From: Microbacterium sp.
GTDB lineage: Bacteria; Actinomycetota; Actinomycetes; Actinomycetales; Microbacteriaceae
Direction: 5' to 3'
Length of the DNA stretch: 64,000 nucleotides
Assembly: GCF_026393345.1 (NCBI RefSeq)
Contig: NZ_JAPLAI010000030.1
Coordinates: 1 to 64,000, forward strand
Below, piece after piece: positions 16,158 to 24,946 of this stretch (the first letter of the stretch is position 1; the number at the start of each line of letters is the position of its first letter). The translations under genes were made by a program, and so were the position numbers. The notes below the pieces were generated by a model, which saw nothing but the letters and a program-made list of their open reading frames with translations, did no database searches and had not been told where the DNA came from.

Positions 16158-16352
16158 TCAGCGCACGTAGCGGGTCGGCGGGTGCCGGTTCTCGGTGAGC
16201 TCCTGGACCAGGTCGGTCAGCTGGCTGACGGCATCCTGCAGCGCGTCGAGCGCAGACACCACCGGCGCATCCGGATACATGACGCGGGCGTCCTCGATGT
16301 GTGCCAGGGCGGTGCTCAGTCCCTGGCGGATCGGGTACATCCGCTTTTCCAT
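16158..16352 (-). CDS. Small helical hypothetical protein
   Basis: A 64-aa soluble protein, mostly helical, with the heptad-like stretch VSALDALQDAVSQLTDLVQE (about residues 32-51), which could form a short coiled coil. TAGGGG precedes the ATG at 16352. No family recognised. It converges with the small TM protein and lies 21 bp upstream of the end of the histidine kinase gene frame on the same strand. Confidence 0.55.
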   Translation of the reverse strand: MEKRMYPIRQGLSTALAHIEDARVMYPDAPVVSALDALQDAVSQLTDLVQELTENRHPPTRYVR

Positions 16353-16373
16353 GCCCCTACTATGCCTCGTCGG

Positions 16374-18386
16374 TCAGGCGCGGATGTCCGCGGTGCCGCG
16401 GCCGACGGCATCGGCGAACACCAGGACGGCGACGAGCCCGCCCGAGGGCGGACACTCCAGGCGCACGGTACCGCCGTTGCGTTCGGCGAGTTGCCGGGCG
16501 ATGGCGAGCCCCAGGCCCGTCCCGGGTGTGTTGGCCTGCACGGCATCGTGCCCGCGGTAGAAGCGGTCGAACGCCTGCGCGAGGCTCTCGGCCGGCATTC
16601 CGGGACCGGTGTCGCTGACGGCGAGGGCGATGCGGCCGTCGTGCTCGGCCGTGGCGACCCGCACCGTCCCGCCGGGCGGCGTGAACTTCACCGCGTTCGA
16701 GATGAGGTTGCCGAGCGCGCGCGCCGCGTCGTCGGCGGCGCAGTGGGCGACGGCGTCCTGGTCGACGGCGAGGGCGAGCCGGATGCGACGGGCATCCGCC
16801 ATCGGGCGCTCGACGTCGAGCACCTCGCCGGCCAGTCCACGTAGGCTCAAGGGTTCCAGGGACGCGGCCGGGATCCCGGAGCGCCCGAGCGTCAACAGGT
16901 CCTCGACCAGGGTGGTCAGCCGGGCGGTGTTCCGGATGATGATCTGAACCCAGGAGCGCTCGGCGGAGGAGAGGGCGGCCGACTCGGAGAGCAGCTCCGC
17001 GTAGCCCGCGATGCTCGTGACCGGGGTCCGCAGCTCATGACTGGTCGTCGCCACGAAGTCGTCGCGCTGACGCTCCAGGTCGACGAGGGTGGAGTGGGCG
17101 GCGGCGCGTTCCCGTTCCGCGTCGTGGTGGGCCTGGGCCGCGCGGATCGTCGCACCGACGTCGACCAGCTGGGCCGAGACGCGGGTGATGTCGCCGGGGA
17201 TGCGGGTGGCCAGCACGCTGATGGTCGTCCCCGCATCGAGATCCTCGTGCATCACCTCGATGCCCTCCTCGATCGAGGTCAGGGCATTCCGGGCGAGCGG
17301 GCCCGACCAGACACCGTCCGGTGCGAGCTCGGCGTCGATGGCGGACACCGCGGCCCGGTTCGCCCACAGCACCGTGATGGCGCCGTGGTCCTCCGCTGCG
17401 ATGATGAGCCCGACCCGGGACGCGACGAAGCCGCCGGTGATCAGCTGCGAGACGCTCAGCGAGGTGCGCGTGGCCTCGCGCGCCTCGTAGCGCGCCGCGA
17501 TCATCATGATCGTGATCACCCCGAGCACGATCATGTACAGCTCGACGACGAGGACCAATGCGGAGGTGTTGAGCCCCCCGTTGCTGAACGGACCGCCACC
17601 GGCGATGGTGAGGGCGAGCACCGCAACCGACGCGACGAGGGCCTCGGTGAGGGCGAGGTGCACCGGGAAGCGGAACGCCGCCCACACGATGAAGGCGAAC
17701 GGGAGGAACGAGAGCGGCAGGTCCATGCCCGGTGCGAAGACAAACGCGACGGTGAGCGAAACGAGCGCAGTCTGGGCCACCATCTCGGCGCGGGGGGCGG
17801 CGTCCGACAGGTGCCGCGGCACCACGGCGAACGAGGCGATGAGCAGGACCGCCGAGACGTGGGATGCGGTCGCGTGGAGCGCCGTGTCGAGGAACGACAG
17901 CGTGAGCAGTCCGGTGCCGCCCGGGAACAGGGCGAGGGCGCCGGCGGCCCAGAACCCTGCCGCGAGGCCGCCGACGGCGCACGCCAGGACGAAGCGCAGC
18001 GCATCGCGCGCGGTGGACATACGGAAGGTCGGACGGGAGCGGTGCAGCATCAGCGAGACGATCAGCGTCTCGAGCGCGTTCCCGGCGCCGAGGAGACCGC
18101 CATGCAGCAGGTCGCGCCCGCCGAGGGCGTTACCGATCGCCGTCGCGACCAGGACGAGCGCGACGACCCGCCACCGGGAATCCCGTCCCGCGCGGAGCAT
18201 CAGCCACACCGCGACGCCGGCTGCCGGCCACCAGGCGGCGAGGGCGACGCCCGCCGGTTTCAGATGCACCCCGCCCGCGGCCAGCGCCACCATCACCAGT
18301 GCGGCGATGAGCCAGCCGTAGCCGGGAAGAGGGCGGGGCGCGGGATCTGGGACGGCCAGCCGTTCGGGTCGGAAAGCACGCTCCAT
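16374..18386 (-). CDS. Membrane sensor histidine kinase, MASE1-type
   Basis: A 670-aa kinase. The first ~300 residues are eight or so hydrophobic helices in a MASE1-like sensor arrangement. A PAS-like or signalling linker follows (about 305-420). The HisKA H-box TSHELRTPVTSIAGYAELL carries the phospho-acceptor His, and the HATPase has N-box NLISNAVKFTPPGG, DTGPGMP and GTGLGLAI, so it should be active. ATG 18386 is used; the frame runs open into the divergent gene. A stand-alone receiver 107 bp away on the other strand is the obvious partner. A paralogue lies at 29653-31638. Confidence 0.85.
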   Translation of the reverse strand: MERAFRPERLAVPDPAPRPLPGYGWLIAALVMVALAAGGVHLKPAGVALAAWWPAAGVAVWLMLRAGRDSRWRVVALVLVATAIGNALGGRDLLHGGLLGAGNALETLIVSLMLHRSRPTFRMSTARDALRFVLACAVGGLAAGFWAAGALALFPGGTGLLTLSFLDTALHATASHVSAVLLIASFAVVPRHLSDAAPRAEMVAQTALVSLTVAFVFAPGMDLPLSFLPFAFIVWAAFRFPVHLALTEALVASVAVLALTIAGGGPFSNGGLNTSALVLVVELYMIVLGVITIMMIAARYEAREATRTSLSVSQLITGGFVASRVGLIIAAEDHGAITVLWANRAAVSAIDAELAPDGVWSGPLARNALTSIEEGIEVMHEDLDAGTTISVLATRIPGDITRVSAQLVDVGATIRAAQAHHDAERERAAAHSTLVDLERQRDDFVATTSHELRTPVTSIAGYAELLSESAALSSAERSWVQIIIRNTARLTTLVEDLLTLGRSGIPAASLEPLSLRGLAGEVLDVERPMADARRIRLALAVDQDAVAHCAADDAARALGNLISNAVKFTPPGGTVRVATAEHDGRIALAVSDTGPGMPAESLAQAFDRFYRGHDAVQANTPGTGLGLAIARQLAERNGGTVRLECPPSGGLVAVLVFADAVGRGTADIRA

Positions 18387-18492
18387 ATACGCACCGTATA
18401 CCGGGCAGGGCGACACCCCGGCCCGGGTCTCGTGATGCATCGGCCCGCCGGGCGCGATACGGTCTGGGTACCAATCAGCGAAGGAGGGGTCG

Positions 18493-18855
18493 GTGGCCAG
18501 CATTCTCGTGGTCGAGGACGACGCCGACGTGGCGGGCCTCATCCGGCTGCGCCTCTCCTCATCCGGGCATCGGGTGGCGGTCGCCCCGGACGGTGAGGCC
18601 GGCATCGCCGCGGCGCGTGCCGAGGTCCCCGATCTCGTCATCCTGGACTGGATGATGCCGCGCAAATCCGGGATCGAGGTGTGCGCGGAGCTGCGCGCGG
18701 ACGAGCGCTTCACCGGCACCAAGATCATGATGCTCACCGCCCGCGCCAAGGACAGCGACGTCGAGCGGGCGTACACCGCCGGTGCGGACGACTACGTCAC
18801 CAAGCCCTTCTCGGCGCGGGAGCTGTTGTCGCGCGTCGAGAAGCTGGTCGCCTGA
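18493..18855 (+). CDS. Single-domain response regulator (receiver only)
   Basis: A 120-aa receiver without an output domain. It is canonical: acidic pair Glu8/Asp9/Asp10, phospho-acceptor Asp52 in LDWMMP, Thr in MLTAR and Lys in TKPFS. It may pass phosphate on or act by protein contact, CheY/DivK-style. GAAGGAGG precedes the GTG start. Divergent from the MASE1 histidine kinase, its likely partner, and convergent with terC, with one base between the stop codons. Confidence 0.88.
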   Translation: MASILVVEDDADVAGLIRLRLSSSGHRVAVAPDGEAGIAAARAEVPDLVILDWMMPRKSGIEVCAELRADERFTGTKIMMLTARAKDSDVERAYTAGADDYVTKPFSARELLSRVEKLVA

Positions 18856-18856
18856 G

Positions 18857-19852
18857 TCAGCGCACGGCCTTCGCCGCATCCCGTGCCGCGCTCCGCCGTG
18901 TCTTGGCGAGACTCGCCACCGTCGCGACGAGGACGGTCACGCCGATGAACGTCAGCGAGAACCAGATCGGGATCTCCGGCGCCCACGCCACGCTCTCCCC
19001 GCCGTTGATGAACGGCACCTCGTTCACATGTAGCGCGTGGAGCACCAGCTTCACCCCGATGAATGCGAGGATGACGGCCAGTCCCTGCGCCAGGTAGACG
19101 AGACGCTCCAGCAGGCCGCCGACGAGGAAGTAGAGCTGACGCAGACCCATCAGGGCGAACGCGTTCGCGGTGAACACGAGATAGGCCTCGTTGGTCAGGC
19201 CGTAGATCGCGGGGATCGAGTCGAGCGCGAAGACGAGGTCGATGAAGCCGATCGCGACGATCGTCAGCACCATGGGCGTGACGAAGCGCTTGCCGTTGAT
19301 CACGGTCGTCAGCCGGTCGCGGTCGTAGTCATCGGTCACGGGCAGGATGCGGCGGGCGGCCCGGACGAGGATGTTCCGGGTGGGGTCGGGTTCGTGTCCG
19401 TGGCTCGCGACCTGGCGCCAGGCGAGCAGGAGCAGCAGGGCGCCGAAGACGTAGAACACCCAGGCGAAGTTCTCGATGAGCGCGGCGCCCACCGCGATGA
19501 AGATGCCGCGCATGATGAGGGCGATGACGATCCCGATCATCAGTACCTTCTGCTGATAAGCGCGCGGAACCGCGAACCCGGTCATCACGATGAGGAACAC
19601 GAAGAGGTTGTCGATCGACAGCGCCTTCTCGGTCAGATACCCGGCGAAGTACTCCCCGCCGAACGTCCACCCGGAGAAGACGCCGACGCCGATGCCGAAG
19701 AGCACCGCCAGGCCGATGTAGAACACCGACCACCGGGCAGACTCTCGGATCGTCGGCTCATGCGGGCGCCGTACGTGGGCGAAGAACTCGTAGACGAAGA
19801 ACGCGATCGTCACGACGATCGTGATGATCCAGATCACAGGGGTGATGTTCAT
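18857..19852 (-). CDS. terC: TerC-family membrane protein (Mn2+ exporter type)
   Basis: A 331-aa integral membrane protein with about eight helices. The TerC hallmarks SIDNLFVFL and VFALDSIPA carry the intramembrane Asp pair. Family members include Alx and MeeF/YceF, which export Mn2+ or load metalloproteins during secretion. ATG 19852 follows GGGAG. The upstream leader folds like a yybP-ykoY manganese riboswitch, which supports a role in Mn2+ homeostasis rather than tellurite resistance. Confidence 0.88.
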   Translation of the reverse strand: MNITPVIWIITIVVTIAFFVYEFFAHVRRPHEPTIRESARWSVFYIGLAVLFGIGVGVFSGWTFGGEYFAGYLTEKALSIDNLFVFLIVMTGFAVPRAYQQKVLMIGIVIALIMRGIFIAVGAALIENFAWVFYVFGALLLLLAWRQVASHGHEPDPTRNILVRAARRILPVTDDYDRDRLTTVINGKRFVTPMVLTIVAIGFIDLVFALDSIPAIYGLTNEAYLVFTANAFALMGLRQLYFLVGGLLERLVYLAQGLAVILAFIGVKLVLHALHVNEVPFINGGESVAWAPEIPIWFSLTFIGVTVLVATVASLAKTRRSAARDAAKAVR

Positions 19853-19879
19853 GGAAGCTCCCAGGGGCATCGAACGGTG

Positions 19880-19980
19880 TCCCAAGGTCTCCTCCACCCG
19901 TGATGCGGGCCGGTGGACCGGGATGCCATGAAGCATCCGTATTGACGGCCCGACCGCGTGGGAGTACTCCCCTTGCGGTG
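19880..19980 (-). promoter_or_regulatory. Probable yybP-ykoY Mn2+ riboswitch
   Basis: Reading toward terC, the leader has AAGGGGAGTACTCCC, then GGCCGTCAATACGGATGC and further down GGTGGAGGAGACCTTGGG. These match the conserved parts of the yybP-ykoY class: a GGGGAGUA-type segment, a GUCA(A/U)UACG segment and the closing GAGnAGACCUU strand. The aptamer ends about 25 nt before the terC start. Class members bind Mn2+ and switch on Mn exporters. Exact limits are estimated by eye. Confidence 0.75.
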
Positions 19981-20011
19981 TCCACCCTACGGCATCGCGT
20001 GGACGCGAGTG

Positions 20012-20215
20012 TCAGAGCAGATGGTCGAGCACGGCGCGCTGCGCCTCGGCGAACGTGGCGAACGTGCCGATGTGCGCTGCCTGGCCGTCCCGGGCGAGGT
20101 AGCGTCCACGCGAGGTGCGGTCGACGGATCCGAGGAAGTGACCGTCGGTCGAGGCGACGTAGAAGCCGCGATCGACCTGCGCCCAGGTGGGGGTGATGGA
20201 TGCGGTGGTGCTCAT
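20012..20215 (-). CDS. Small hypothetical protein
   Basis: A 67-aa soluble protein. The central part (GFYVASTDGHFLGSVDRT then RYLARDGQAAHIGTFATFAE) looks like a small beta-rich fold with a C-terminal helix. No domain recognised. It lies upstream of terC on the same strand, separated by the riboswitch, and 31 bp downstream of the DUF7882-like gene, with which it may be co-transcribed. Confidence 0.6.
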   Translation of the reverse strand: MSTTASITPTWAQVDRGFYVASTDGHFLGSVDRTSRGRYLARDGQAAHIGTFATFAEAQRAVLDHLL

Positions 20216-20246
20216 GATGGTGCTTTCGGGTGAAGAAGCGGGCGGC

Positions 20247-20597
20247 TCACGCGGCGACGGGCCGGCGCATGGCCGGGGCGGTCACGACGGAGGGGGCGAC
20301 CTGCTCCTCGACGACGTCCGTGATGTTCAATGCCAGGTTGCCCGCCACGTTGGCCGCTTTCGCGAGCCGCGAGAGCAGCTCCGGGTCGAGCGACTCGGGC
20401 TCCGGCGTGCTGAACACGAAACGCAGCGGGATCGACTGCTGGATCCAGATGGACTCGCGTCCGGTTTCGCTCGCCCAGCTGAGCGTGAACGCTTCGCCGC
20501 GCCGCAGCTTGGTGGCCATGACGACCTTGACGTGGGCCAGCAGGCGGTCCGGAATCTCAATCGGCGACGAGCTGCTGCCGTAGAACAATTTCCCCAT
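20247..20597 (-). CDS. DUF7882-like small protein
   Basis: A 116-aa protein starting MGKLFYGSSSSPIEIPDRLL, the opening typical of the DUF7882 family found in Microbacteriaceae. The middle (RRGEAFTLSW then IWIQQSIPLRFVFS) suggests a small beta-sheet. Function unknown. GAGGGG precedes ATG 20597; the in-frame ATG at 20642 is less likely because the family starts at MGKL. Divergent from a MarR regulator. Confidence 0.75.
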   Translation of the reverse strand: MGKLFYGSSSSPIEIPDRLLAHVKVVMATKLRRGEAFTLSWASETGRESIWIQQSIPLRFVFSTPEPESLDPELLSRLAKAANVAGNLALNITDVVEEQVAPSVVTAPAMRRPVAA

Positions 20598-20704
20598 TGC
20601 GTTTTCCCCTCGATCAGGCTTCCTATACGGGAACTTACTCACTAAGCTAGCTACATTGCAATCGGGTAATCATGAGAGTCGCCTCATATTAGGGTTCGAG
20701 TGAC

Positions 20705-21292
20705 ATGTGGACTGAGATCGAGACAACCGCCTGGGATCACACCGATCGCGTCGCCGCGAGAGGGCAACGCGTGATGCACGCATTGCGCCGCTTCGAGGTC
20801 GCGGAGGCCGCGATGCGCGAGCGCAGCGCACAGACGATGCAGGTCAGTGAGAACGAGCTCCTGGCGCTGCGCTACGTCATACGCAGGCAACGCGACGGCG
20901 AGCCGGTGACGCCGACGGACATCGCGCACTACCTAGGGACCAAGTCGGCCGCGGTGACGATCATGATCGACCACCTCGAGCGCGCAGGTCACCTGCAGCG
21001 GCGCCCGCATCCCACCGACCGGCGCAGTCTCGTGCTCGAGGCGACCGAGACGGCGAGCGCCCGGATCGATGAGATCTTCGGCGCCATGTACGACACCATG
21101 ATGGGTGTCGCCCGACAGCTGGAGGGGCAGGAGGCGGACCGGATCATGGAATTCCTCGACGGTCTGGCCACCTCGCTCGACGGCTTCGTCGCCGACGGCG
21201 AGCCCACCCCGCGTCGGCACACCGCGGAGGCGGTCGATGCGGATGCGGCTGCCGAGGCGGCGGTGAGCTCCGGGCAGGCGCTCGCTTCGTAA
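20705..21292 (+). CDS. MarR-family regulator
   Basis: A 195-aa regulator with a central MarR winged helix (about 40-130): LALRYVIRRQRDGEPVTPTD, then LGTKSAAVTIMIDHLERAGH and the wing RRPHPTDRRSLVLEAT. The C-terminal ~45 residues are an Ala-rich, probably disordered tail (AEAVDADAAAEAAVSSGQ) beyond normal MarR length. It has only a weak ribosome site, so it may be leaderless. Divergent from the DUF7882-like gene, a possible target. A strong terminator follows. Confidence 0.85.
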   Translation: MWTEIETTAWDHTDRVAARGQRVMHALRRFEVAEAAMRERSAQTMQVSENELLALRYVIRRQRDGEPVTPTDIAHYLGTKSAAVTIMIDHLERAGHLQRRPHPTDRRSLVLEATETASARIDEIFGAMYDTMMGVARQLEGQEADRIMEFLDGLATSLDGFVADGEPTPRRHTAEAVDADAAAEAAVSSGQALAS

Positions 21293-21406
21293 GTTTCCGC
21301 ACTGCCGCAGGGAAAAAAGGTGTGGCGCGGCGGCCTCATGATGAGCCAGAATGTGCTCGAGCCGGTACCCCGCGAAGGCCACCGGCTCAGGGGACTACGA
21401 CACCCA

Positions 21407-21438
21407 CAGAGGGCCCGACAGAGATGTCGGGCCCTCTG
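21407..21438. terminator. Bidirectional terminator, 14-bp stem with GAGA loop
   Basis: A perfect 14-bp stem (CAGAGGGCCCGACA with its complement) closed by a GAGA tetraloop sits between the converging MarR and coiled-coil genes. It is the strongest simple hairpin in the window and can act in both directions. Confidence 0.85.
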
Positions 21439-21449
21439 GTCGTGTGAGC

Positions 21450-22742
21450 TCAGCCCTCCTGCGGGTCGTCCCCCGCCTGATCCGGCGCGTCCGCGTCCGT
21501 GCCCGCGGCGTGGACGCCGTCGGGCCGGATGAGCTCGCGGACCTCGGCCATGAAGCTCGTGAGGTGCTGCTGCTGCCACCGCAGCTGACGCGTCTGGTCC
21601 TCCGCGTCGCGGAGCACCGCGGTGGTGTGGCCGATCACGGTGTCGACGATCTTCTGCGCCTTGATGCGGGAGCGGTCGAGGGTGTCACGGGCGCGCACCT
21701 GGGCGTCCGCTTCGATCTGGGATGCCTGGGCGCGCATGAGCCGTTCATAGTCGTCGGCCTTTGCCGAGATGCGCTGCGCGTGGTCGAGTGATGAGGCGAC
21801 CTGCTCATTGGCGTCGGCGGTGATCCGCTCGGCGTGGGCGACCGCCTGGTTGTGCAGCACGAGGAACTCCTGCTGTGCGTCGTCCTGGCGGCGCGTGAGG
21901 GTCTCCTCGAACTCCAGCACGCGGGCGTTCATCTCGCGCAGGTCGCGCTCCGCGTCGGCGCGGAGCTGCGCGGTCTCCCGGGTCACCATGGCGCGAAGCG
22001 CCGCCGCGCCCTTCTCGGCCTCGGTGCGCACCGCGGCGGCTTCCTGCTCGGCCTGTGCCACCTTCTCGGCGGCGTGGGCGGACTCGCGCTGGATGCGGGC
22101 CTCGTGTGCGGCGAACTCGGTGTCCATGCGCAGTCGCACCTGGTCGGCGTCGTGCTGGGCCTGCGCGGTGATGCGCGCCACGTCGGCGTCGAGCTCGGCC
22201 CGCTGCGAGGCGACCTCCTCACGGGCCGACTCCAGCATGCGCTCCGCAAGACCGGTGGCGTTCTGCACCAGTACGTTGGCCTGCTCCTCGGCGACCTTCA
22301 GTACCGCCTCGAACTGCTGGCGGGTCTGCGGCTCGTCGGCGCCGTCGGGTCCTTCGACGAGCTGCGTGCTCAGCGCCGCGATCTGCTGCTCCGCGTCGGC
22401 GGCGTGGGCGCGGGTGGCGGCCAGCTCCGCGCCGAGTCGTTCGAGCGCCTGCTCGTTCTCGGCACGCAGGGTGTCGATCGTGTCGTTCTGCTCGGTGCGC
22501 AGCTGCTCGAGCTCGGCCCGGTACCGCTCGTCGAGCTCGGCCACCTCGGCGGCGCTCCGCTGCACGCGTGCCGTCAGCTCGGCGACGGCCGCGTCCACTT
22601 CCTGCTTGTCGTATCCGCGGAAGCCGATCGTGAACGACGGCTGATCGGGCTGCGGCTCGCGCCCGGCGGACTGCATCAACCGGTCGAACGGGGACCCGTT
22701 CCGCTCGTCGTCGGCAGGGGATGCGGTGGTCGAATCGCTCAT
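21450..22742 (-). CDS. DivIVA-like coiled-coil protein
   Basis: A 430-aa protein. Near the N terminus FTIGFRGYDKQEVDAAVAEL resembles the DivIVA/Wag31 membrane-binding segment (GY-x-x-x-EVD). The rest (about 50-400) is nearly continuous Ala/Glu/Arg-rich coiled coil, and the C terminus is acidic and Pro/Asp-rich. Related long coiled-coil proteins (FilP, Scy, Wag31) organise polar growth, division or cytoskeletal filaments in actinobacteria. ATG 22742 is used. A role at the cell pole or septum is inferred. Convergent with the MarR gene across the terminator. Confidence 0.75.
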   Translation of the reverse strand: MSDSTTASPADDERNGSPFDRLMQSAGREPQPDQPSFTIGFRGYDKQEVDAAVAELTARVQRSAAEVAELDERYRAELEQLRTEQNDTIDTLRAENEQALERLGAELAATRAHAADAEQQIAALSTQLVEGPDGADEPQTRQQFEAVLKVAEEQANVLVQNATGLAERMLESAREEVASQRAELDADVARITAQAQHDADQVRLRMDTEFAAHEARIQRESAHAAEKVAQAEQEAAAVRTEAEKGAAALRAMVTRETAQLRADAERDLREMNARVLEFEETLTRRQDDAQQEFLVLHNQAVAHAERITADANEQVASSLDHAQRISAKADDYERLMRAQASQIEADAQVRARDTLDRSRIKAQKIVDTVIGHTTAVLRDAEDQTRQLRWQQQHLTSFMAEVRELIRPDGVHAAGTDADAPDQAGDDPQEG

Positions 22743-22789
22743 CCATCCAGTGTGCCGCACCCCGCGATGTGTCCGCCGTGAACGATCGG

Positions 22790-23260
22790 CTACGAGAGTT
22801 CGACGGTCTCGTTCTCGCTGCCGGCGCTGGGCTTGCCCCGCAGCAGCGCCACCGCGCGCACGATCACGCCGCCGGGGCTGTGCCAGTACTCGGCGCCGAC
22901 CGCACTGAACTTCAGCAGGCCCACGGCGGGGTTGTCGATGCCGTCGGGGAACCAGGCCTCAAGCGCCGGATTCCACACTTCTTCAAGCTTCGCGCGATCC
23001 TCCACGAATCGGGCGATGCCGGAGAGTGATACCCAGGCGGAGTTCGAGCTGAGGGAGATGCCCGCCTCGGCGTCCCGCGCGAGGTTCGCGGCGGCCGTCG
23101 ACTCCTTCGACAGCACGAACCACAGATCGCCGTCGAACTCGGTCTCCTGCACGGTCAGCGGGTGGGCCACGAGGCTGCCGTCGGATTCGACGGTGGTCAG
23201 CATCGCGAAGCGGAAGTCCTTCATGAGGCGGACAAGGGTTTCGCGGTTGTCATCAGTCAT
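22790..23260 (-). CDS. Pyridoxamine 5'-phosphate oxidase-like (general stress) protein
   Basis: A 156-aa flavin-binding split-barrel protein of the general stress protein 26 type. The opening RLMKDFRFAMLTTVESDGSL, LWFVLSKESTAAANLARD and the SLSGIARFVED strand are typical. It may bind FMN or F420; true PNPOx activity is unlikely at this length. ATG 23260 gives the normal family start; the frame remains open upstream. Divergent from a small hydrophobic protein gene. Confidence 0.8.
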   Translation of the reverse strand: MTDDNRETLVRLMKDFRFAMLTTVESDGSLVAHPLTVQETEFDGDLWFVLSKESTAAANLARDAEAGISLSSNSAWVSLSGIARFVEDRAKLEEVWNPALEAWFPDGIDNPAVGLLKFSAVGAEYWHSPGGVIVRAVALLRGKPSAGSENETVELS

Positions 23261-23387
23261 GACGGCAGGCTCGCAGGTCACCCGGGAACGGAGGAAGCGG
23301 TTGCGAGCTGCGGACGCAACAGGGTAGTGCGTCGTCGCCGGGGGAAGGGACGGCGCCTGCTCCCGCATGCCGAGCACACTGGGGTGC

Positions 23388-23546
23388 ATGGTCGCTCTCG
23401 CTGTGCTCCTCATCATCGTCGGCATCGTGCTGCTGCTGCTCGGCGTCTTCGTCCAGGCGGTGAAGTTCCTGCTCTGGGTGGGGATCATCATCCTCGTGAT
23501 CGGGCTCATCGCAGCACTCATGCGCTTCATCCGCCGCCAGACATAA
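23388..23546 (+). CDS. Small two-helix hydrophobic membrane protein
   Basis: A 52-aa protein of two hydrophobic helices with a short FVQAVKFLLW hinge and a basic end (RFIRRQT). Layout, length and termini match the 53-aa protein at 5958-6119, so they are likely paralogues of one actinobacterial small membrane protein family. The ATG at 23388 is preceded by GGGG at about 7 nt. Function unknown; followed by an alpha/beta hydrolase 38 bp on. Confidence 0.65.
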   Translation: MVALAVLLIIVGIVLLLLGVFVQAVKFLLWVGIIILVIGLIAALMRFIRRQT

Positions 23547-23584
23547 GCACCTCGTGCCCCCGGCGGCACGGCAGAATCGTGCAC

Positions 23585-24382
23585 ATGAGCGCGATACCCG
23601 AGCTGACCCAGACGCCAGAGCCGCAATACGTCATGTCGGCGGACGGGCATCGCATCGCCACCTACTCCTGGGGTGACGACGCCGACCCCACGGTCGTCCT
23701 CGTGCACGGCTTCGCCTCGAGCACGCGCGACAACTGGGTGAACACCGGGTGGGTGCGTGATCTGCAGCGTGCCGGATACCGGGTGCTGGCGATCGATCAG
23801 CGTGGGCATGGCCGCAGCGACAAACCGCACGACCCGCGGGATTATGCGATGCCGATCCTTGTCGCCGATGTCGAGGCGGTGCTCGACACCTATCTGATCG
23901 ACACCGCCTCTTACGTCGGGTATTCGCTCGGCGCGCGGGTGGGGTGGGAGGTCGCGCAGGTGGAACAGGAACGTCTGACCCGGGTCGTCCTCGGGGGTGT
24001 GCCCGACGGGGTCCCCCTCAGCCGGCTGGACCTCGGCCAGGCGCGGGCGTTCGTCGAGGACGGGGTGCCGGTGGCGGACCGGGTGACACAGAACTACGTG
24101 CAGCTGATCGAGCGGGTCGGCGGCAATGATCTACGGGCGCTGCTCGCGATCGCCGAGGGCCTCCGCAGCTCGGGTGTCGCCGATCCCGATCCGGAGTACG
24201 CTCCGCGGCAGCCGATCCTCTTCGCGACCGGATCCCTCGACGCGATCATCGAGGGTTCCCGGGCGCTCGCCGCGGCCTGCCCGCAGGGCAGGTTCCTCGA
24301 GATCCCCGGCCGGCACCACTTCAACGCGCCGGGATCCCGGGTGTTCCGCGAGACGGCGCTGGAGTTCCTCGCCGCGGGGTGA
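23585..24382 (+). CDS. Alpha/beta-fold hydrolase
   Basis: A 265-aa alpha/beta hydrolase with a complete triad: oxyanion HGFASS, RGHGRSDKP, nucleophile elbow GYSLG (Ser), an Asp in TGSLDAII, and His in PGRHHFNAPG. It looks like an esterase or epoxide-hydrolase-type enzyme; substrate unknown. ATG 23585 is used because the frame upstream is antisense to the stress protein gene and lacks a good site. Convergent with the SnoaL-like gene. Confidence 0.85.
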   Translation: MSAIPELTQTPEPQYVMSADGHRIATYSWGDDADPTVVLVHGFASSTRDNWVNTGWVRDLQRAGYRVLAIDQRGHGRSDKPHDPRDYAMPILVADVEAVLDTYLIDTASYVGYSLGARVGWEVAQVEQERLTRVVLGGVPDGVPLSRLDLGQARAFVEDGVPVADRVTQNYVQLIERVGGNDLRALLAIAEGLRSSGVADPDPEYAPRQPILFATGSLDAIIEGSRALAAACPQGRFLEIPGRHHFNAPGSRVFRETALEFLAAG

Positions 24383-24391
24383 GTGCGACCC

Positions 24392-24715
24392 TCAGACGTC
24401 GACGACGATGCGGATGAGGGCGCCGTCCAGTGTGATGAGGGCGACCGTGTACTCCGCAATCCGGATGCCGTCCTTCGCTCGCAGCAGCACGAGAACGGCC
24501 ACGGGTTCGTCGACGTACCGCTCGGTCACACTGACCTGCGCGTGCTTGTCGGCGAGGAGGTCGGAGACCCAGGTGAGCACATCGTCGACACCGCTGTAGG
24601 ACGACTGGTCGAACGAGGACGCCTGGACGCGGGGGTGCAGCAGCGGCCGCATCGAGGCCATGTCCCCGGTCCGGATGGCCGACTCGAAGGCATCCGCGAT
24701 CTGCGTAGCGGTCAT
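24392..24715 (-). CDS. SnoaL-like / NTF2-fold protein
   Basis: A 107-aa protein with the NTF2-like cone fold: the opening helix TQIADAFESAIRTGD, LLHPRVQASS, then GVDDVLTWVSDLLAD and a C-terminal sheet (VAVLVLLRAKDGIRIAEYTV). Members are isomerases, hydratases or ligand-binding proteins; no catalytic residues can be assigned. ATG 24715 fits the fold start. An AT-rich dyad 190 bp upstream and a TetR gene beyond it suggest regulation by that repressor. Confidence 0.75.
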   Translation of the reverse strand: MTATQIADAFESAIRTGDMASMRPLLHPRVQASSFDQSSYSGVDDVLTWVSDLLADKHAQVSVTERYVDEPVAVLVLLRAKDGIRIAEYTVALITLDGALIRIVVDV

Positions 24716-24899
24716 GCCCACTGGTCGATCCGCAGGATGCGTGCCGCTGCGTGAGCGGTGCGGTGGGATCCGATTCCAGGCATGAGTCTCAGGTTCTTCG
24801 ATGCGTGCGAGGCCGACGGATGCCGGCGCCGTACCGCCGATCCCAGATCGGCACCTCCGCAGAAAACGTCCCACGGGTGCTTCGGAAGAATAGCAAAAC

Positions 24900-24915
24900 T
24901 ATAGGTGTCTCTATA
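24900..24915. promoter_or_regulatory. Candidate TetR operator/promoter
   Basis: TATAG-GTGTCT-CTATA is a perfect 5-bp dyad in an AT-rich patch between the TetR gene end and the SnoaL-like gene. On the minus strand it contains TATAGT, a good -10 hexamer, so the operator could overlap the SnoaL promoter. Confidence 0.35.
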
Positions 24916-24946
24916 ACACCGTTCGGGTGCCGCGGGGCGACCACGG

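Noticed and set aside
17037..18596. 519-aa open frame on the plus strand
   Set aside because: Antisense to the MASE1 histidine kinase; rich in Arg/Glu/His with no fold signature.
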